DNA of 64,000 bases from NCBI GenBank assembly GCA_008933805.1, contig WBUH01000019.1, positions 30,629 through 94,628 on the forward strand, written 5' to 3'. Positions 44,834 to 53,691 of this stretch are shown in pieces. A model generated the notes under the pieces. The model was not told where the DNA came from. It saw only the letters and a list, made by a program, of their open reading frames with translations, and did no database searches. This stretch comes from Bacteroidota bacterium (GTDB taxonomy: Bacteria; Bacteroidota; Bacteroidia; UBA8524). Each line of letters opens with the position of its first letter. Position 1 is the first letter of the stretch. A program made the translations under genes and the position numbers.

Positions 44834-46723
44834 ATGAAACAATTATTTACGCTGTTTTTTTTATCTCTCGTTGGTATCAAAGTCTTTGCAAGCGGTGAGG
44901 ACTCAACCTGCAAAAAGTTTGAGCAACTTTCTTATGTATTTGCAGAGTTAAATGGCTTTGCGGGTGCTAATAAGTACAGAGACTCTATGTCCAACTGTCA
45001 AAACAGTCCATCAGCAATTTTATCTAATGCCAACATACTTTATAAAGAAAGAAAATATGTTGAAGCACTTGCTGAGTTTAAAGCGTATGTGAACCACCCT
45101 GAGCCAGAAGATATGCAAAAGGCTTTGGCATATAATTACGCGGGTATATGTGCAGCCAAACTACAGCAAAACAATGATGCTATAATTCACTATGAGACTG
45201 CAGAGAAACTGGGATTTAGCCGAACCATAACGCAATACAACATTGGTTTAGCATACTCTGATATGGGAGATTATGCTAAAGCTAAAGTATGTTATATAAA
45301 CTCATTGCAAAGTGATAACACTTATGCAAACTCCTGGAACAATTTGGGATATATGTACGAGAGAACCAATGATTTTATTACAGCATCAAAACACTATGCG
45401 GCATCGTATAGATTCAGTAATGGCAACGACCCTCTTCTGATGCTTAATTATGGTAAAATACTAAGAAAATTAAAAATGTACGACTCGGCATTACTGATTT
45501 CAAAAGTTACTGCGGATAAATACCCCAATTATTCTCCCGTACATATTGAGTTGGCAAAAATGTATAATTTTTATACGAAAAACGTTGAAAAGGCTTTGCA
45601 TCACAGTCGGTTGGCAGTTGCATTAGACCCCATTAGTTCTTTGGCATATTTTGAATTGGCTGCAGCACTATCGGATATGGGACAAAAAGACTCCGCATTA
45701 TATTACTATAACATTGTTGTTAAACTAGACCCAGATGACTATGCGGCTTATGGGAATATGGGCACTATATATAAATTACACGGCTATTTTGATAGAGCTA
45801 TTGAACTGAACTTAAAAGCTATAGAAATAAACCCATATTTTAGTGATGGATATAGAAACTTAGGATCGGTGTATAAAGAGAAGAAAGATTTTGTAAACTC
45901 GTTAAAATACAGCCTATTAAACTATCAATATACCAACAACAGGCCTGAAACTGCTTTGGGAGTTGGCTATGCTTACCTAAATTATGGCGATTACCCTAAA
46001 GCTATACATTACCTTCGTGAAGCCATGACAGGCCGAACTGAGCACTTTGATATACCCTATAACAACATGGGTTTGGTATACATCAGGCTCAATGACCTCG
46101 ATTCGGCAAAATATTATTTGGATATTGCGTACTCAATCAACCCTAATAACTCATATAATATACACAACAGGGCATTGTATTACTGCAAAATAGGAAAGTA
46201 TGATTCTGCCTGTTTTAATTTAGAGAGAGCGTTGGATTTGGAGTATAATTGGATTATTGACCCTGAACTTGAAAAAATGGTGGGTAAGCATTGCAGCCAC
46301 ATTAACCTCAACAGGAAAATAAACTACTACGGATACAAAGGTCACTTTCCAGAGTTTGCAGATAAAAGTTTTATTGAACGTATAGATTCTTTATCACTTA
46401 ACTTTTCTGAAACCAAATTGGCAGGTGATAGTAGCAATATTGAAACTCTCAACGCGCGTGTTGACGAAAAGCCAACGCAAACATCACTGTTTACGTTGTA
46501 CCCCAACCCTACACATGGGAACCTAACTATTGCACATCCCTACAATACCGAAACTTCTGTTGCGGTTGACTTATATAATAACAATGGACAAAAGGTGTAT
46601 TCAGGCATTTTGGCTGAAAAAACAACTCAACTAAACATCAGCTTTTTACCCAAAGGATTGTACGTAGCAGTAATAATGGAAAACAACAACGTGGTTCACA
46701 CCGAAAAGGTGATATTAGAGTAA
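44834..46723 (+). CDS. T9SS-secreted tetratricopeptide-repeat protein
   Basis: A 629-residue exported protein. The ATG at 44834 begins the signal peptide (MKQLFTLFFLSLVGIKVFAS); an ATG at 44774 would add 20 residues, and a -7 element TAATTTTG lies at 44815-44822. Residues 60-510 are TPR repeats with typical pairs of helices (WNNLGYMYERTNDFITASKH, YGNMGTIYKLHGYFDRAIEL, YNNMGLVYIRLNDLDSAKYY). The last 75 residues are a type A T9SS sorting domain (FTLYPNPTHGNL ... LPKGLYVAVIMENN). TPR arrays on the cell surface usually serve protein binding; the partner is unknown. Confidence 0.85.
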   Translation: MKQLFTLFFLSLVGIKVFASGEDSTCKKFEQLSYVFAELNGFAGANKYRDSMSNCQNSPSAILSNANILYKERKYVEALAEFKAYVNHPEPEDMQKALAYNYAGICAAKLQQNNDAIIHYETAEKLGFSRTITQYNIGLAYSDMGDYAKAKVCYINSLQSDNTYANSWNNLGYMYERTNDFITASKHYAASYRFSNGNDPLLMLNYGKILRKLKMYDSALLISKVTADKYPNYSPVHIELAKMYNFYTKNVEKALHHSRLAVALDPISSLAYFELAAALSDMGQKDSALYYYNIVVKLDPDDYAAYGNMGTIYKLHGYFDRAIELNLKAIEINPYFSDGYRNLGSVYKEKKDFVNSLKYSLLNYQYTNNRPETALGVGYAYLNYGDYPKAIHYLREAMTGRTEHFDIPYNNMGLVYIRLNDLDSAKYYLDIAYSINPNNSYNIHNRALYYCKIGKYDSACFNLERALDLEYNWIIDPELEKMVGKHCSHINLNRKINYYGYKGHFPEFADKSFIERIDSLSLNFSETKLAGDSSNIETLNARVDEKPTQTSLFTLYPNPTHGNLTIAHPYNTETSVAVDLYNNNGQKVYSGILAEKTTQLNISFLPKGLYVAVIMENNNVVHTEKVILE

Positions 46724-46813
46724 TACGACTCTTTTGTACTAGCATTTATCCCCAAACGCGCTAAAAAATTTTTATCACTGCCTGCAAACCCTTAAACTTG
46801 CAACGGCAAAAAG

Positions 46814-47956
46814 ATGGAGAACTTTATAGTTTCGGCACGCAAATACAGACCCGGTACGTTTGATACCGTGGTGGGGCAAAGCCATGTTACCAATACCCTA
46901 AAAAACGCGATTAAAAACAACCATTTGGCGCAAGCCTTTTTATTTTGTGGTCCGCGTGGGGTGGGTAAAACTACTTGCGCCCGTATTTTGGCCAAAACCA
47001 TCAACTGCCAAAACCTGCAAGAAGGCATAGAGCCTTGCAATGAGTGTGAAAGCTGCAAAGCGTTTAACGAAAGCCACTCGTTTAACATTTACGAGCTGGA
47101 TGCTGCCAGCAACAACAGTGTGGATGATATCCGTGCTTTGGTAGACCAAGTGCGTTACGCTCCCCAGGGTGCTAAATACAAAATCTATATCATAGACGAG
47201 GTGCATATGTTGAGCAGCGCGGCTTTTAACGCGTTTCTTAAAACGTTGGAGGAACCGCCTTCGTACGCCATTTTTATATTAGCAACTACTGAAAGGCATA
47301 AAATACTTCCCACTATCTTATCGCGCTGCCAGATATTTGATTTTAAACGCATCCAGATACCCGATATAGCCAAGCACCTGCAAAAAATCGCAGAGAAAGA
47401 AGGCATTGTTGCCGACCCTTTGGCACTGCACATCGTATCAGAAAAAGCCGACGGTGCATTGCGTGATGCGCTTTCGATTTTTGACCAAATGGTGAGCTTT
47501 AGCGGTAATCATTTAACGTATGACAGTGTTATTGAAAACCTGAACATACTGGATTATGATTACTACTTTAAAGTAACGGATGCTATCAATGCCGAGAACG
47601 TGCCACTTGCGCTGAACTTGTACGACGAGATTTTGCAAAAGGGTTTTGACGGATTAGTATTTTTAGAAGGCCTTTCGCTGCACATACGCAACCTATTGGT
47701 ATGCAAAGATACCGGCACCTTAAAACTGTTGCAGGTAGCTGATAACGTAAAAGAAAAGTACAAAACCCAAGCAATAGCTACCGATACAGGTTTATTGTTT
47801 AATGCCTTAAGCATTGCCACACACGCTGAGGTGGGCTACAAAGCCAGCCGCAACCAACGTTTGCACGTTGAGCTTGCTTTGATAAAAATGTGCCTTATTC
47901 CCCAAGCTATAAGCATTGAGGCAGGCAACGATGCCCTTAAAAAAAAAATGATGTAG
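46814..47956 (+). CDS. dnaX: DNA polymerase III subunit gamma (zero-frame product of dnaX)
   Basis: A 380-residue product containing the clamp-loader AAA+ ATPase: Walker A GPRGVGKTT, the four-Cys zinc site (C-x8-C-x2-C-x2-C around EPCNECESCKAF), the DEVH box IIDEVHMLSSAAF and sensor 1 ATTERHKILPTIL. The zero frame stops two codons after a run of ten As (47939-47948). The frame continuing to 48558 is the -1 frame and carries the tau C-terminal domain, so this is the short gamma form. It loads the sliding clamp at the replication fork. Confidence 0.95.
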   Translation: MENFIVSARKYRPGTFDTVVGQSHVTNTLKNAIKNNHLAQAFLFCGPRGVGKTTCARILAKTINCQNLQEGIEPCNECESCKAFNESHSFNIYELDAASNNSVDDIRALVDQVRYAPQGAKYKIYIIDEVHMLSSAAFNAFLKTLEEPPSYAIFILATTERHKILPTILSRCQIFDFKRIQIPDIAKHLQKIAEKEGIVADPLALHIVSEKADGALRDALSIFDQMVSFSGNHLTYDSVIENLNILDYDYYFKVTDAINAENVPLALNLYDEILQKGFDGLVFLEGLSLHIRNLLVCKDTGTLKLLQVADNVKEKYKTQAIATDTGLLFNALSIATHAEVGYKASRNQRLHVELALIKMCLIPQAISIEAGNDALKKKMM

Positions 47957-47975
47957 AGAGCAGTAACACTACTGC
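47939..47975 (+). promoter_or_regulatory. Probable -1 frameshift or slippage site in dnaX
   Basis: Ten consecutive As (47939-47948) precede ATG ATG TAG in the zero frame, and 11 bp later a hairpin GCAGTA-ACAC-TACTGC (47960-47975) follows. A -1 shift or slippage in the A-run joins the gamma frame to the open -1 frame that encodes the tau domain. Known parallels are ribosomal -1 frameshifting in E. coli dnaX and transcriptional slippage in Thermus thermophilus dnaX. Confidence 0.7.
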
Positions 47976-48558
47976 AACCCCTTCTGCATCAATACCTACA
48001 GTTACAGCTACACCTACGCCCACTCCTCCAGCACCAACATCTGAAGCTAAACCGTTGGGTAATGAAAACAAACCCGCGTATAATCTTTCAGGACTTCCCT
48101 CATTAAAGGATTTTGCCAAGCAACCTACGCCGACACCCAAAGTAGTTGATAATAATGCTGCCAATGAGCAAAAAACAGAGGTAACAACTCCTGTTAACGA
48201 TAAGAAAGATTTTGCTGCCGCTTGGGATGAGTATGTGCAAGGTTTACGTGATGCCAACAAACGCTCGCTGGTGGGTTTGTTTGAAAAAACCGCCCCCGAT
48301 GTGCAAAATGCTAATGTGTTTGTATTGCACGTGCCCCACAAAGTATCGGCGGATATGGTAGAAGACGAACGACAGGACATGATGGTGTTTTTGCGTCGCC
48401 GCACAGGGAACATGGATTTGACTATGCAGGTAGATATTGTGCAAAGCACTGAAAACGATATCGTTCCCTATACCAATCGCGAAAAATTTGACAGCCTAGT
48501 ACAAAAGAATCCAAAGTTGATGGACTTGAAGAATGCCCTTGACTTAGAGATTGAGTAG
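47947..48558 (+). CDS. dnaX: DNA polymerase III subunit tau, C-terminal region (-1 frame of dnaX)
   Basis: The -1 frame is open from the A10 run to 48558 without interruption. It starts as a Thr/Pro/Ala-rich linker (SIPTVTATPTPTPPAPT), continues through KDFAAAWDEYVQGL and ends with the conserved Bacteroidota DnaX tail NPKLMDLKNALDLEIE. With the gamma region it makes a tau protein of about 581 residues. It has no credible start of its own; the only early one is a TTG at 48055. The tau-specific region normally contacts the polymerase alpha subunit and the helicase. Confidence 0.8.
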   Translation, partial: NDVESSNTTATPSASIPTVTATPTPTPPAPTSEAKPLGNENKPAYNLSGLPSLKDFAKQPTPTPKVVDNNAANEQKTEVTTPVNDKKDFAAAWDEYVQGLRDANKRSLVGLFEKTAPDVQNANVFVLHVPHKVSADMVEDERQDMMVFLRRRTGNMDLTMQVDIVQSTENDIVPYTNREKFDSLVQKNPKLMDLKNALDLEIE

Positions 48559-48631
48559 GCGTAAGAATTTACACACAAACACTGCACACCCTTATTTTTT
48601 GGCAACCTTTTTGCCACCTTTGCAGCTTCCT

Positions 48632-49822
48632 ATGGAACCTGATAGTAGCGGCAACGCATCTCCCAAAACCGAAAGCATATACAACCGTCATTTCTGGATA
48701 TTATCCCTATCCAGTTTCTTGTTTTTTGCAAGTTTCAATATGATAGTGCCCGAGTTGCCCGATTATCTTACCCTTATGGGCGGCGAGGATTACAAGGGGT
48801 ATATTATTGCGTGTTTTACATTAGCGGCAGGCATTTCACGTCCATTTAGTGGTAAACTTACCGATACAGTAGGGCGCGTACCTGTGATGCTTTTCGGTAC
48901 ATTTATGACGGCATTGTGCGGGCTGTTATATCCCTTTTTCACCACATTGGTATTGTTCTTCTTCCTACGCTTTATGCATGGTTTCTCAACGGGTTTTGCC
49001 CCTACCGGAGCTATTGCCTACGTGGGAGATATAGCCCCTGCTAATCGCCGCGGCGAGACTATAGGGCTGGTGAGTATGTTTGGCACATTAGGCATGGCAA
49101 TGGGGCCTGCATTAGGCACATCATTAGCCACCAATTTTTCATTCGACATGATGTTCTACGTGTCATCACTGTTTGGAATTGTAGCCTTAATCATTACATG
49201 GCCGCTAAAAGAAACCCAGCCCAAAACCCAAAAATTCTCCTTCTCACTATTAAAAGTAACTAAAGAAGATTTTTATGAGCCGAGGGTATTGAGACCCGCA
49301 GCAGTATATATGTTGGTATCGGTGGCTTTTGGGGCAATGCTTACCCTTGTGCCCGACCTTAGCAAACACATTGGTGAACCGGGCAAAAAAGGGTGGTTTT
49401 TTACCATCTTTACCTTGTCAAGCATCGCCTCACGATTATACGCAGGCAAGATGTCAGACAAAATAGGCCGTGTGAAAACCCTTAAAGTAGGGATAGGCCT
49501 GTTAAGCATTTCAATGCTGGTACTTGGCTTTACCAACGGAATGTTTATGTTTGTGGTGTCGGCCTTTTTATTCGGTATTGCCAACGGCATCAACTCACCT
49601 ACCATTATGGCCTGGACGATTGATTTGGGCGAGGATAAGTTTAGGGGTAGGGCATTATCTACCGTTTACATCGCCCTTGAGATTGGTATAGGCGGGGGCG
49701 CTTTGCTATCAGCAGCGTTGTATGGCAATAATCCCGCAAACTTTATATATGCCTTCGGCGCTTGTGCCACCTTGTGTTTGCTGGCTTTTTTGTTGCTGTT
49801 TAAAAAGATGAAGCACGCTTAA
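48632..49822 (+). CDS. MFS transporter (drug:H+ antiporter-like)
   Basis: A 396-residue 12-segment transporter starting at ATG 48632 (MEPDSSGN); a longer frame from 48551 overlaps the dnaX tau tail. Two MFS half-motifs are visible: SGKLTDTVGRVPVMLFG after the second segment and AGKMSDKIGRVKTLKVG after the eighth. It also has GDIAPANRRGETIGL. It probably exports small molecules such as drugs; the substrate is unknown. A GNAT gene follows 46 bp downstream. Confidence 0.9.
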   Translation: MEPDSSGNASPKTESIYNRHFWILSLSSFLFFASFNMIVPELPDYLTLMGGEDYKGYIIACFTLAAGISRPFSGKLTDTVGRVPVMLFGTFMTALCGLLYPFFTTLVLFFFLRFMHGFSTGFAPTGAIAYVGDIAPANRRGETIGLVSMFGTLGMAMGPALGTSLATNFSFDMMFYVSSLFGIVALIITWPLKETQPKTQKFSFSLLKVTKEDFYEPRVLRPAAVYMLVSVAFGAMLTLVPDLSKHIGEPGKKGWFFTIFTLSSIASRLYAGKMSDKIGRVKTLKVGIGLLSISMLVLGFTNGMFMFVVSAFLFGIANGINSPTIMAWTIDLGEDKFRGRALSTVYIALEIGIGGGALLSAALYGNNPANFIYAFGACATLCLLAFLLLFKKMKHA

Positions 49823-49868
49823 ACAGCACTACTTTTATTAAAAACACCTTGTATAGTATCTTGCGGGC

Positions 49869-50522
49869 ATGAAGTTTACCTATGCCACCGAAGCGGATGT
49901 TGATTTTATTACTGATGCCGTATTTGCTGCGGTAAAAAGCGGTTTTGAAACGCTTAGTTATTCTACCATTTTTGAGAAAGACGAAAACGAGCTTAAACCC
50001 CTGTTTAAAGAAATGTTGCTGGAGGACGTAGAAGGACAGGAGCTTTGGTTATCAGGTTTTTTGGTGGCAAGAGACGAAAACGGCAATTCTGCTGCTACTT
50101 GCTGTGCATGGATTGAAGGTGAGGAAGGCCCGTCGGCAATGCTTACCGCCCAAGTACTGGCCTACGGTTTGGGTGGCGAAGTATTTAAGAAAGCAACTGA
50201 AAAAAATGCAGTGGTTGAATCACTACGGGTGGATAGGGAAGAGGGAGTGTTGCAATTTGAACACGTGTATACCGCTCCGCAATACCGAGGCAAAGGCTTG
50301 GCGGCTAAGGTGATTGCCGAGCAAATAAAGGAACACAAACAGCGTACACCATCACTGCAAAAAGCCCAGATTATCCTTTTTAAAACCAATGCGAATGCCT
50401 TGCAAGCATACAGCAAAATGGGATTTATAACTGCAAACGAAACCCATTCAACTCACCCGGATGTGTTACGTTATTTCCCCAGCAATACAAGGGTATTGAT
50501 GGAGTTGAATTTGGCGGAGTAA
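49869..50522 (+). CDS. GNAT family N-acetyltransferase
   Basis: A 217-residue acyltransferase. The acetyl-CoA-binding segment is FEHVYTAPQYRGKGLAAKVI, followed by AQIILFKTNANALQAYSKMG, the second motif with its tyrosine. The N-terminal 110 residues carry an insertion longer than in minimal GNAT proteins. Substrate unknown. It follows the MFS gene after 46 bp and may be co-transcribed with it. Confidence 0.88.
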   Translation: MKFTYATEADVDFITDAVFAAVKSGFETLSYSTIFEKDENELKPLFKEMLLEDVEGQELWLSGFLVARDENGNSAATCCAWIEGEEGPSAMLTAQVLAYGLGGEVFKKATEKNAVVESLRVDREEGVLQFEHVYTAPQYRGKGLAAKVIAEQIKEHKQRTPSLQKAQIILFKTNANALQAYSKMGFITANETHSTHPDVLRYFPSNTRVLMELNLAE

Positions 50523-50735
50523 TATCAGCTAGTCACCCCCAACTTTTTTCGGGGTCTCATTCATCGCCTTTACTAAAGAATTAATGAGCTACATCATCAA
50601 AGTGTTTGCTTGGCGTCTTAGTGCTTTTGCAGCATAAATCTATTTAGCAAGTAGTTTTAGCCCAAACAAAACAGGTTTTCAAACCTGTAAACAAGGTATT
50701 CTATCCAAATCATAGCCATAAAGAGCCAAAAAACT

Positions 50736-50743
50736 TATTTTTG
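50736..50743 (+). promoter_or_regulatory. -7 element TATTTTTG before the S46 peptidase gene
   Basis: A perfect TAnnTTTG element ends 6 bp before the ATG at 50750, implying a very short or absent leader. No clear -33 TTTG lies at the usual distance. The upstream stretch 50523-50735 holds a hairpin ACAGGTTT-TC-AAACCTGT (50671-50688) and no gene. Confidence 0.35.
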
Positions 50744-50749
50744 CCTTCT

Positions 50750-52891
50750 ATGGTAACACGCAGATTACAAAAAGTTATTGTTATTGCCCTTGTGGCCTTA
50801 GTGCCCGCGCTGTTTATTGCAGCCCGCTATGCCGAAGGGATGTTCCCCCTTAGCGAGTTAAGTTCGCTCGACCTTAAAAAGGCGGGGCTTAAAATTAAAA
50901 CCGCCGAAGTATATAACCCCAACGGTACCAGCCTTGTAGATGCTTTGGTGCGTGTGGGCGGCTGTACAGGTTCGTTTGTATCTGACGACGGTTTGATTAT
51001 TACCAACCACCACTGCGCGTTCAGTTCGGCAGCAGGAGCCAGTACCCCTGAGAAAGATTACATTACTAACGGTTTTTTGGCCGAAGATAAAAGCAAAGAA
51101 ATACGCACGCCGGTTACTTGCCGCATTACTGCGTCATACCTTGATGTTTCGGCAAAAGTGTTAGAAGGCACGGATAAAGCCGCTGATGCCAACCAACGTG
51201 CTGAAATTATCCGCGCTAATATTAAAAAAATAACTACCGAGGAGCAGACTGCCAATCCCGATATGGAGATTGAAATCTCTGAAATGTTTATCGGCAAGGC
51301 GTACACACTGTTCCGTTACCAACAAATAAAAGACGTACGTTTGGTGTACATTCCCCAACGCTGTATAGGTGAGTTTGGCGGTGAAAGCGACAACTGGGTA
51401 TGGCCCCGCCATAACGGCGATTTTGCCTTTTTCCGTGCCTATGTGGGTGCAGACGGTAAACCTGCTGAATATTCAGCCACAAACATTCCCTACAAACCCA
51501 AAAAACACCTGAAAGTAAACCCCAACGGGGTAAAAGAAGACGACTTTGTGTTCATTTTGGGATATCCCGGCCGCACCTTCCGTCACCTGCCTGCCAAGTT
51601 CTTAACTTACCAATACGAGTACATATTGCCAACGGTAAGCAACTGGTACGATTACCAAATAGATGCTATCAAGCAAGTATCTAAGAAAAATAAAGCGGTA
51701 GAAATTGCCCTTGCCAGCCGCGAAAAAAGCCTTGCCAACGTTACCAAAAACTACAAAGGCAAGCTGCAAGGATTAGAGCGTACCACCGTATTGCCAGAAA
51801 AAGAAGCAGAGGAAGCGGAAATGAAAAAGATGATTGCCGCCAATCCTGCGCTTACTACCAAATACGGAACGCTGTTCTCTGACATTGATGCTGTGTACAA
51901 CGAGATTTTTGCCACTTACCACCGCGATTTTTATTTGAGCGAGTTATTTAACAACAGCGGGGTATTTTACCTATCCAGCTTTATATCATACCACAATGCC
52001 GCCAGCATTGATTTGGCCGAGAACGACCGCAAAGAATATTTAGAAAAAACACTGCCTAAACAGCGTGAGCTACTGGATAAAAATTACATCATTCGCAACA
52101 AAGACCTTGATAAAAAACTTTTGGAACAACTGCTGGTAAACCTTTATGAGTTGCCCGAAAGTCAACGTCTTCTTGCAGTCAACAATGCATTTAGCCCTAC
52201 GGGATACGCTGCTGAAATTCATGCTTTGGTTGAAAAACTGGATACAGAACACAAACTGTTTGACCGCGACGAAATGTTGAAACTGTTTGAAACCAATCCC
52301 GCTGCCTTTGTGGGCATAAACAACAAAGTGGTAGAGTTGGCAGGAATTTTATTCCCTGTGTACCAAACCTATTTGCAAAAAGATACCGAGCGTCGTAACA
52401 AGCTAACCGAGTTGAACGCCCGTATGTTGGAAGTTAAACAACAACACAAAAAAACCAACTTTATCCCTGATGCTAACAGCACCTTACGTTTTACCTACGG
52501 AAACGTGAAAGGCTACTGGCCCAACGACGCTGAATACAACGCACCGTTCACCACCATACAAGGTATTTTGAACAAAGCCAAAACAAGCGGCGATTATTAC
52601 CTTGAAAGCAGTCTTAAAAATATTATGAAAAAGGCCGATGCCAAAGCAGTGGTGTGCTTCTTATACAACCTTGACACTACCGGCGGAAACAGCGGCAGCC
52701 CTGTATTGGATGCGCAAGGCAATTTAGTGGGTGTAAACTTCGACCGTGCTTTTACGGCTTGTATCAACGATTATGCTTGGGATGAGAAATACAGCCGCTC
52801 GATAGGCGTGGATATTCGCTACGTGCTGTTTGTACTAAAAGACATTGCCAAAGCCAACAACCTGATTGCCGAAATGGGTGTGAAAATGTAA
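50750..52891 (+). CDS. S46 family dipeptidyl-peptidase, DPP11-like
   Basis: A 713-residue periplasmic serine peptidase, starting at ATG 50750 (the TTG at 50741 is less likely). An N-terminal hydrophobic signal or anchor (VIVIALVALVPALFIAA) is followed by the catalytic His in TNHHCAFSS, the Asp in DNWVWPRHNGDFAFF and the nucleophile Ser in TTGGNSGSPVLD. Eighteen residues after that Ser is Arg (VNFDRAF), the position that in DPP11 selects Asp/Glu at P1 and in DPP7 is Gly. So acidic P1 specificity is likely. It degrades peptides to dipeptides as food for the cell. Single gene, ended by a strong terminator. Confidence 0.92.
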   Translation: MVTRRLQKVIVIALVALVPALFIAARYAEGMFPLSELSSLDLKKAGLKIKTAEVYNPNGTSLVDALVRVGGCTGSFVSDDGLIITNHHCAFSSAAGASTPEKDYITNGFLAEDKSKEIRTPVTCRITASYLDVSAKVLEGTDKAADANQRAEIIRANIKKITTEEQTANPDMEIEISEMFIGKAYTLFRYQQIKDVRLVYIPQRCIGEFGGESDNWVWPRHNGDFAFFRAYVGADGKPAEYSATNIPYKPKKHLKVNPNGVKEDDFVFILGYPGRTFRHLPAKFLTYQYEYILPTVSNWYDYQIDAIKQVSKKNKAVEIALASREKSLANVTKNYKGKLQGLERTTVLPEKEAEEAEMKKMIAANPALTTKYGTLFSDIDAVYNEIFATYHRDFYLSELFNNSGVFYLSSFISYHNAASIDLAENDRKEYLEKTLPKQRELLDKNYIIRNKDLDKKLLEQLLVNLYELPESQRLLAVNNAFSPTGYAAEIHALVEKLDTEHKLFDRDEMLKLFETNPAAFVGINNKVVELAGILFPVYQTYLQKDTERRNKLTELNARMLEVKQQHKKTNFIPDANSTLRFTYGNVKGYWPNDAEYNAPFTTIQGILNKAKTSGDYYLESSLKNIMKKADAKAVVCFLYNLDTTGGNSGSPVLDAQGNLVGVNFDRAFTACINDYAWDEKYSRSIGVDIRYVLFVLKDIAKANNLIAEMGVKM

Positions 52892-52922
52892 GCCCTAACA
52901 ATCAGTCTGACGAATTATACAA

Positions 52923-52956
52923 AACCGCTGCCGATTTATCGGCAGCGGTTTTTTGT
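52923..52956 (+). terminator. Intrinsic terminator of the S46 peptidase gene
   Basis: AACCGCTGCCGAT pairs with ATCGGCAGCGGTT around a 2-base apex and is followed by a T-run. It lies 31 bp after the stop codon. Confidence 0.9.
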
Positions 52957-53001
52957 TTGACCCCTTTATTACACTTCGGGGCTAATTATAATTTATATGC
53001 G

Positions 53002-53071
53002 ATCCTGAGACAAGCTCAGGATGACAGGATGGGCACTGACTGCATCCCGTCATTCCCGCGCAGGCGGGAAT
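53002..53071. repeat. Pair of palindromic intergenic repeats
   Basis: Two short palindromes sit 30 bp apart: ATCCTGAG-ACAAG-CTCAGGAT (53002-53022) and ATTCCCGC-GCAG-GCGGGAAT (53052-53071). They resemble REP/BIME-like elements common in bacterial intergenic space, with GATGAC and GTCATTCC motifs next to them. No gene lies in 52957-53250; its final part (from 53226) is homologous to the sequence after the GIY-YIG remnant at 10030. Confidence 0.55.
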
Positions 53072-53250
53072 CTGCCTTTTAACCCACCCCTGACTACCGA
53101 ATAATTTACGATTACCCAACTTTTCCTCTCTCTAATTGCAATAAGAGGTTCGTGTTAGAATAATTTTAGATGCAAAATGCTTATATATAGATATTTACAA
53201 AATTATTTTAAAATGAAATTTTAGATTGGGTACAACCTATGTACAACAAT

Positions 53251-53622
53251 TTAGTTGTTCTGATAAAGCGGTTTTAACTCCAAAGAGACGGCCACCGTCA
53301 AGGCCATTTGCTCCTTTGGGTCGGGTTCTACCATATAGCGAAGGTAGCAATTACTTCTTAAAATGGTGGCCGAGCCGTTGGAACATTCAGAGGTTGTTAA
53401 GATGTAGGCAAGCTGCTTGGTAAAAATTTCGTTGCGGAGGTTGCTGGTGAAGTTGATATAAAGAGGGGTTTCGTTTAGAGTTTCGTCCACAAGACAGATT
53501 AAATACACCCCACCCTGATTAGGTAACGTGGTGATGTCGATTGTGTAGTATTGGTGCGCCGTGCTGTTAAGAAAGGATTTTGCCCGTTTCTCTAATAACT
53601 CTTTTCTGTCCGCAGGTAGCAT
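53251..53622 (-). CDS. GIY-YIG nuclease-like protein (intact copy)
   Basis: A 123-residue small protein with the GIY-YIG core: GGVYLICL as the first strand, PLYINFTSNLRNEI as the second (LYI replacing YIG, with a conserved Asn-Leu-Arg), and a C-terminal EQMALTVAVSLELKPLYQ in place of the usual glutamate-bearing helix and final KPxYN. GIY-YIG enzymes cut DNA in repair, homing or mobile elements. With a mutated YIG motif and a short length, activity is uncertain. It is the last gene of the copy 2 cassette, with a terminator before it. A truncated copy is at 9828-10031. Confidence 0.7.
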   Translation of the reverse strand: MLPADRKELLEKRAKSFLNSTAHQYYTIDITTLPNQGGVYLICLVDETLNETPLYINFTSNLRNEIFTKQLAYILTTSECSNGSATILRSNCYLRYMVEPDPKEQMALTVAVSLELKPLYQNN

Positions 53623-53638
53623 TTTTTTAAAATTAAGT

Positions 53639-53663
53639 AAAGCCCCACCTTTCGGTAGGGCTT
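53639..53663 (-). terminator. Intrinsic terminator between the T9SS gene and the GIY-YIG gene
   Basis: AAAGCCC-C-ACC pairs with GGT-A-GGGCTTT, with one internal mismatch and loop TTTC, followed by a T-rich tail on the minus strand. It lies 29 bp beyond the stop of the T9SS gene at 53692 and may reduce read-through into the GIY-YIG gene. Confidence 0.75.
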
Positions 53664-53691
53664 TGAGTTGTGTTTATAACGCTCTTAGGTA

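Noticed and set aside
48055..48558. Independent 167-residue gene starting at TTG 48055
   Set aside because: The frame is open without a stop back to the dnaX A10 run and encodes the tau domain, so it is part of dnaX.
53001..53080. Palindromes considered as a terminator for the S46 gene
   Set aside because: A strong terminator already lies at 52923-52956, and these palindromes are not followed by T-runs.
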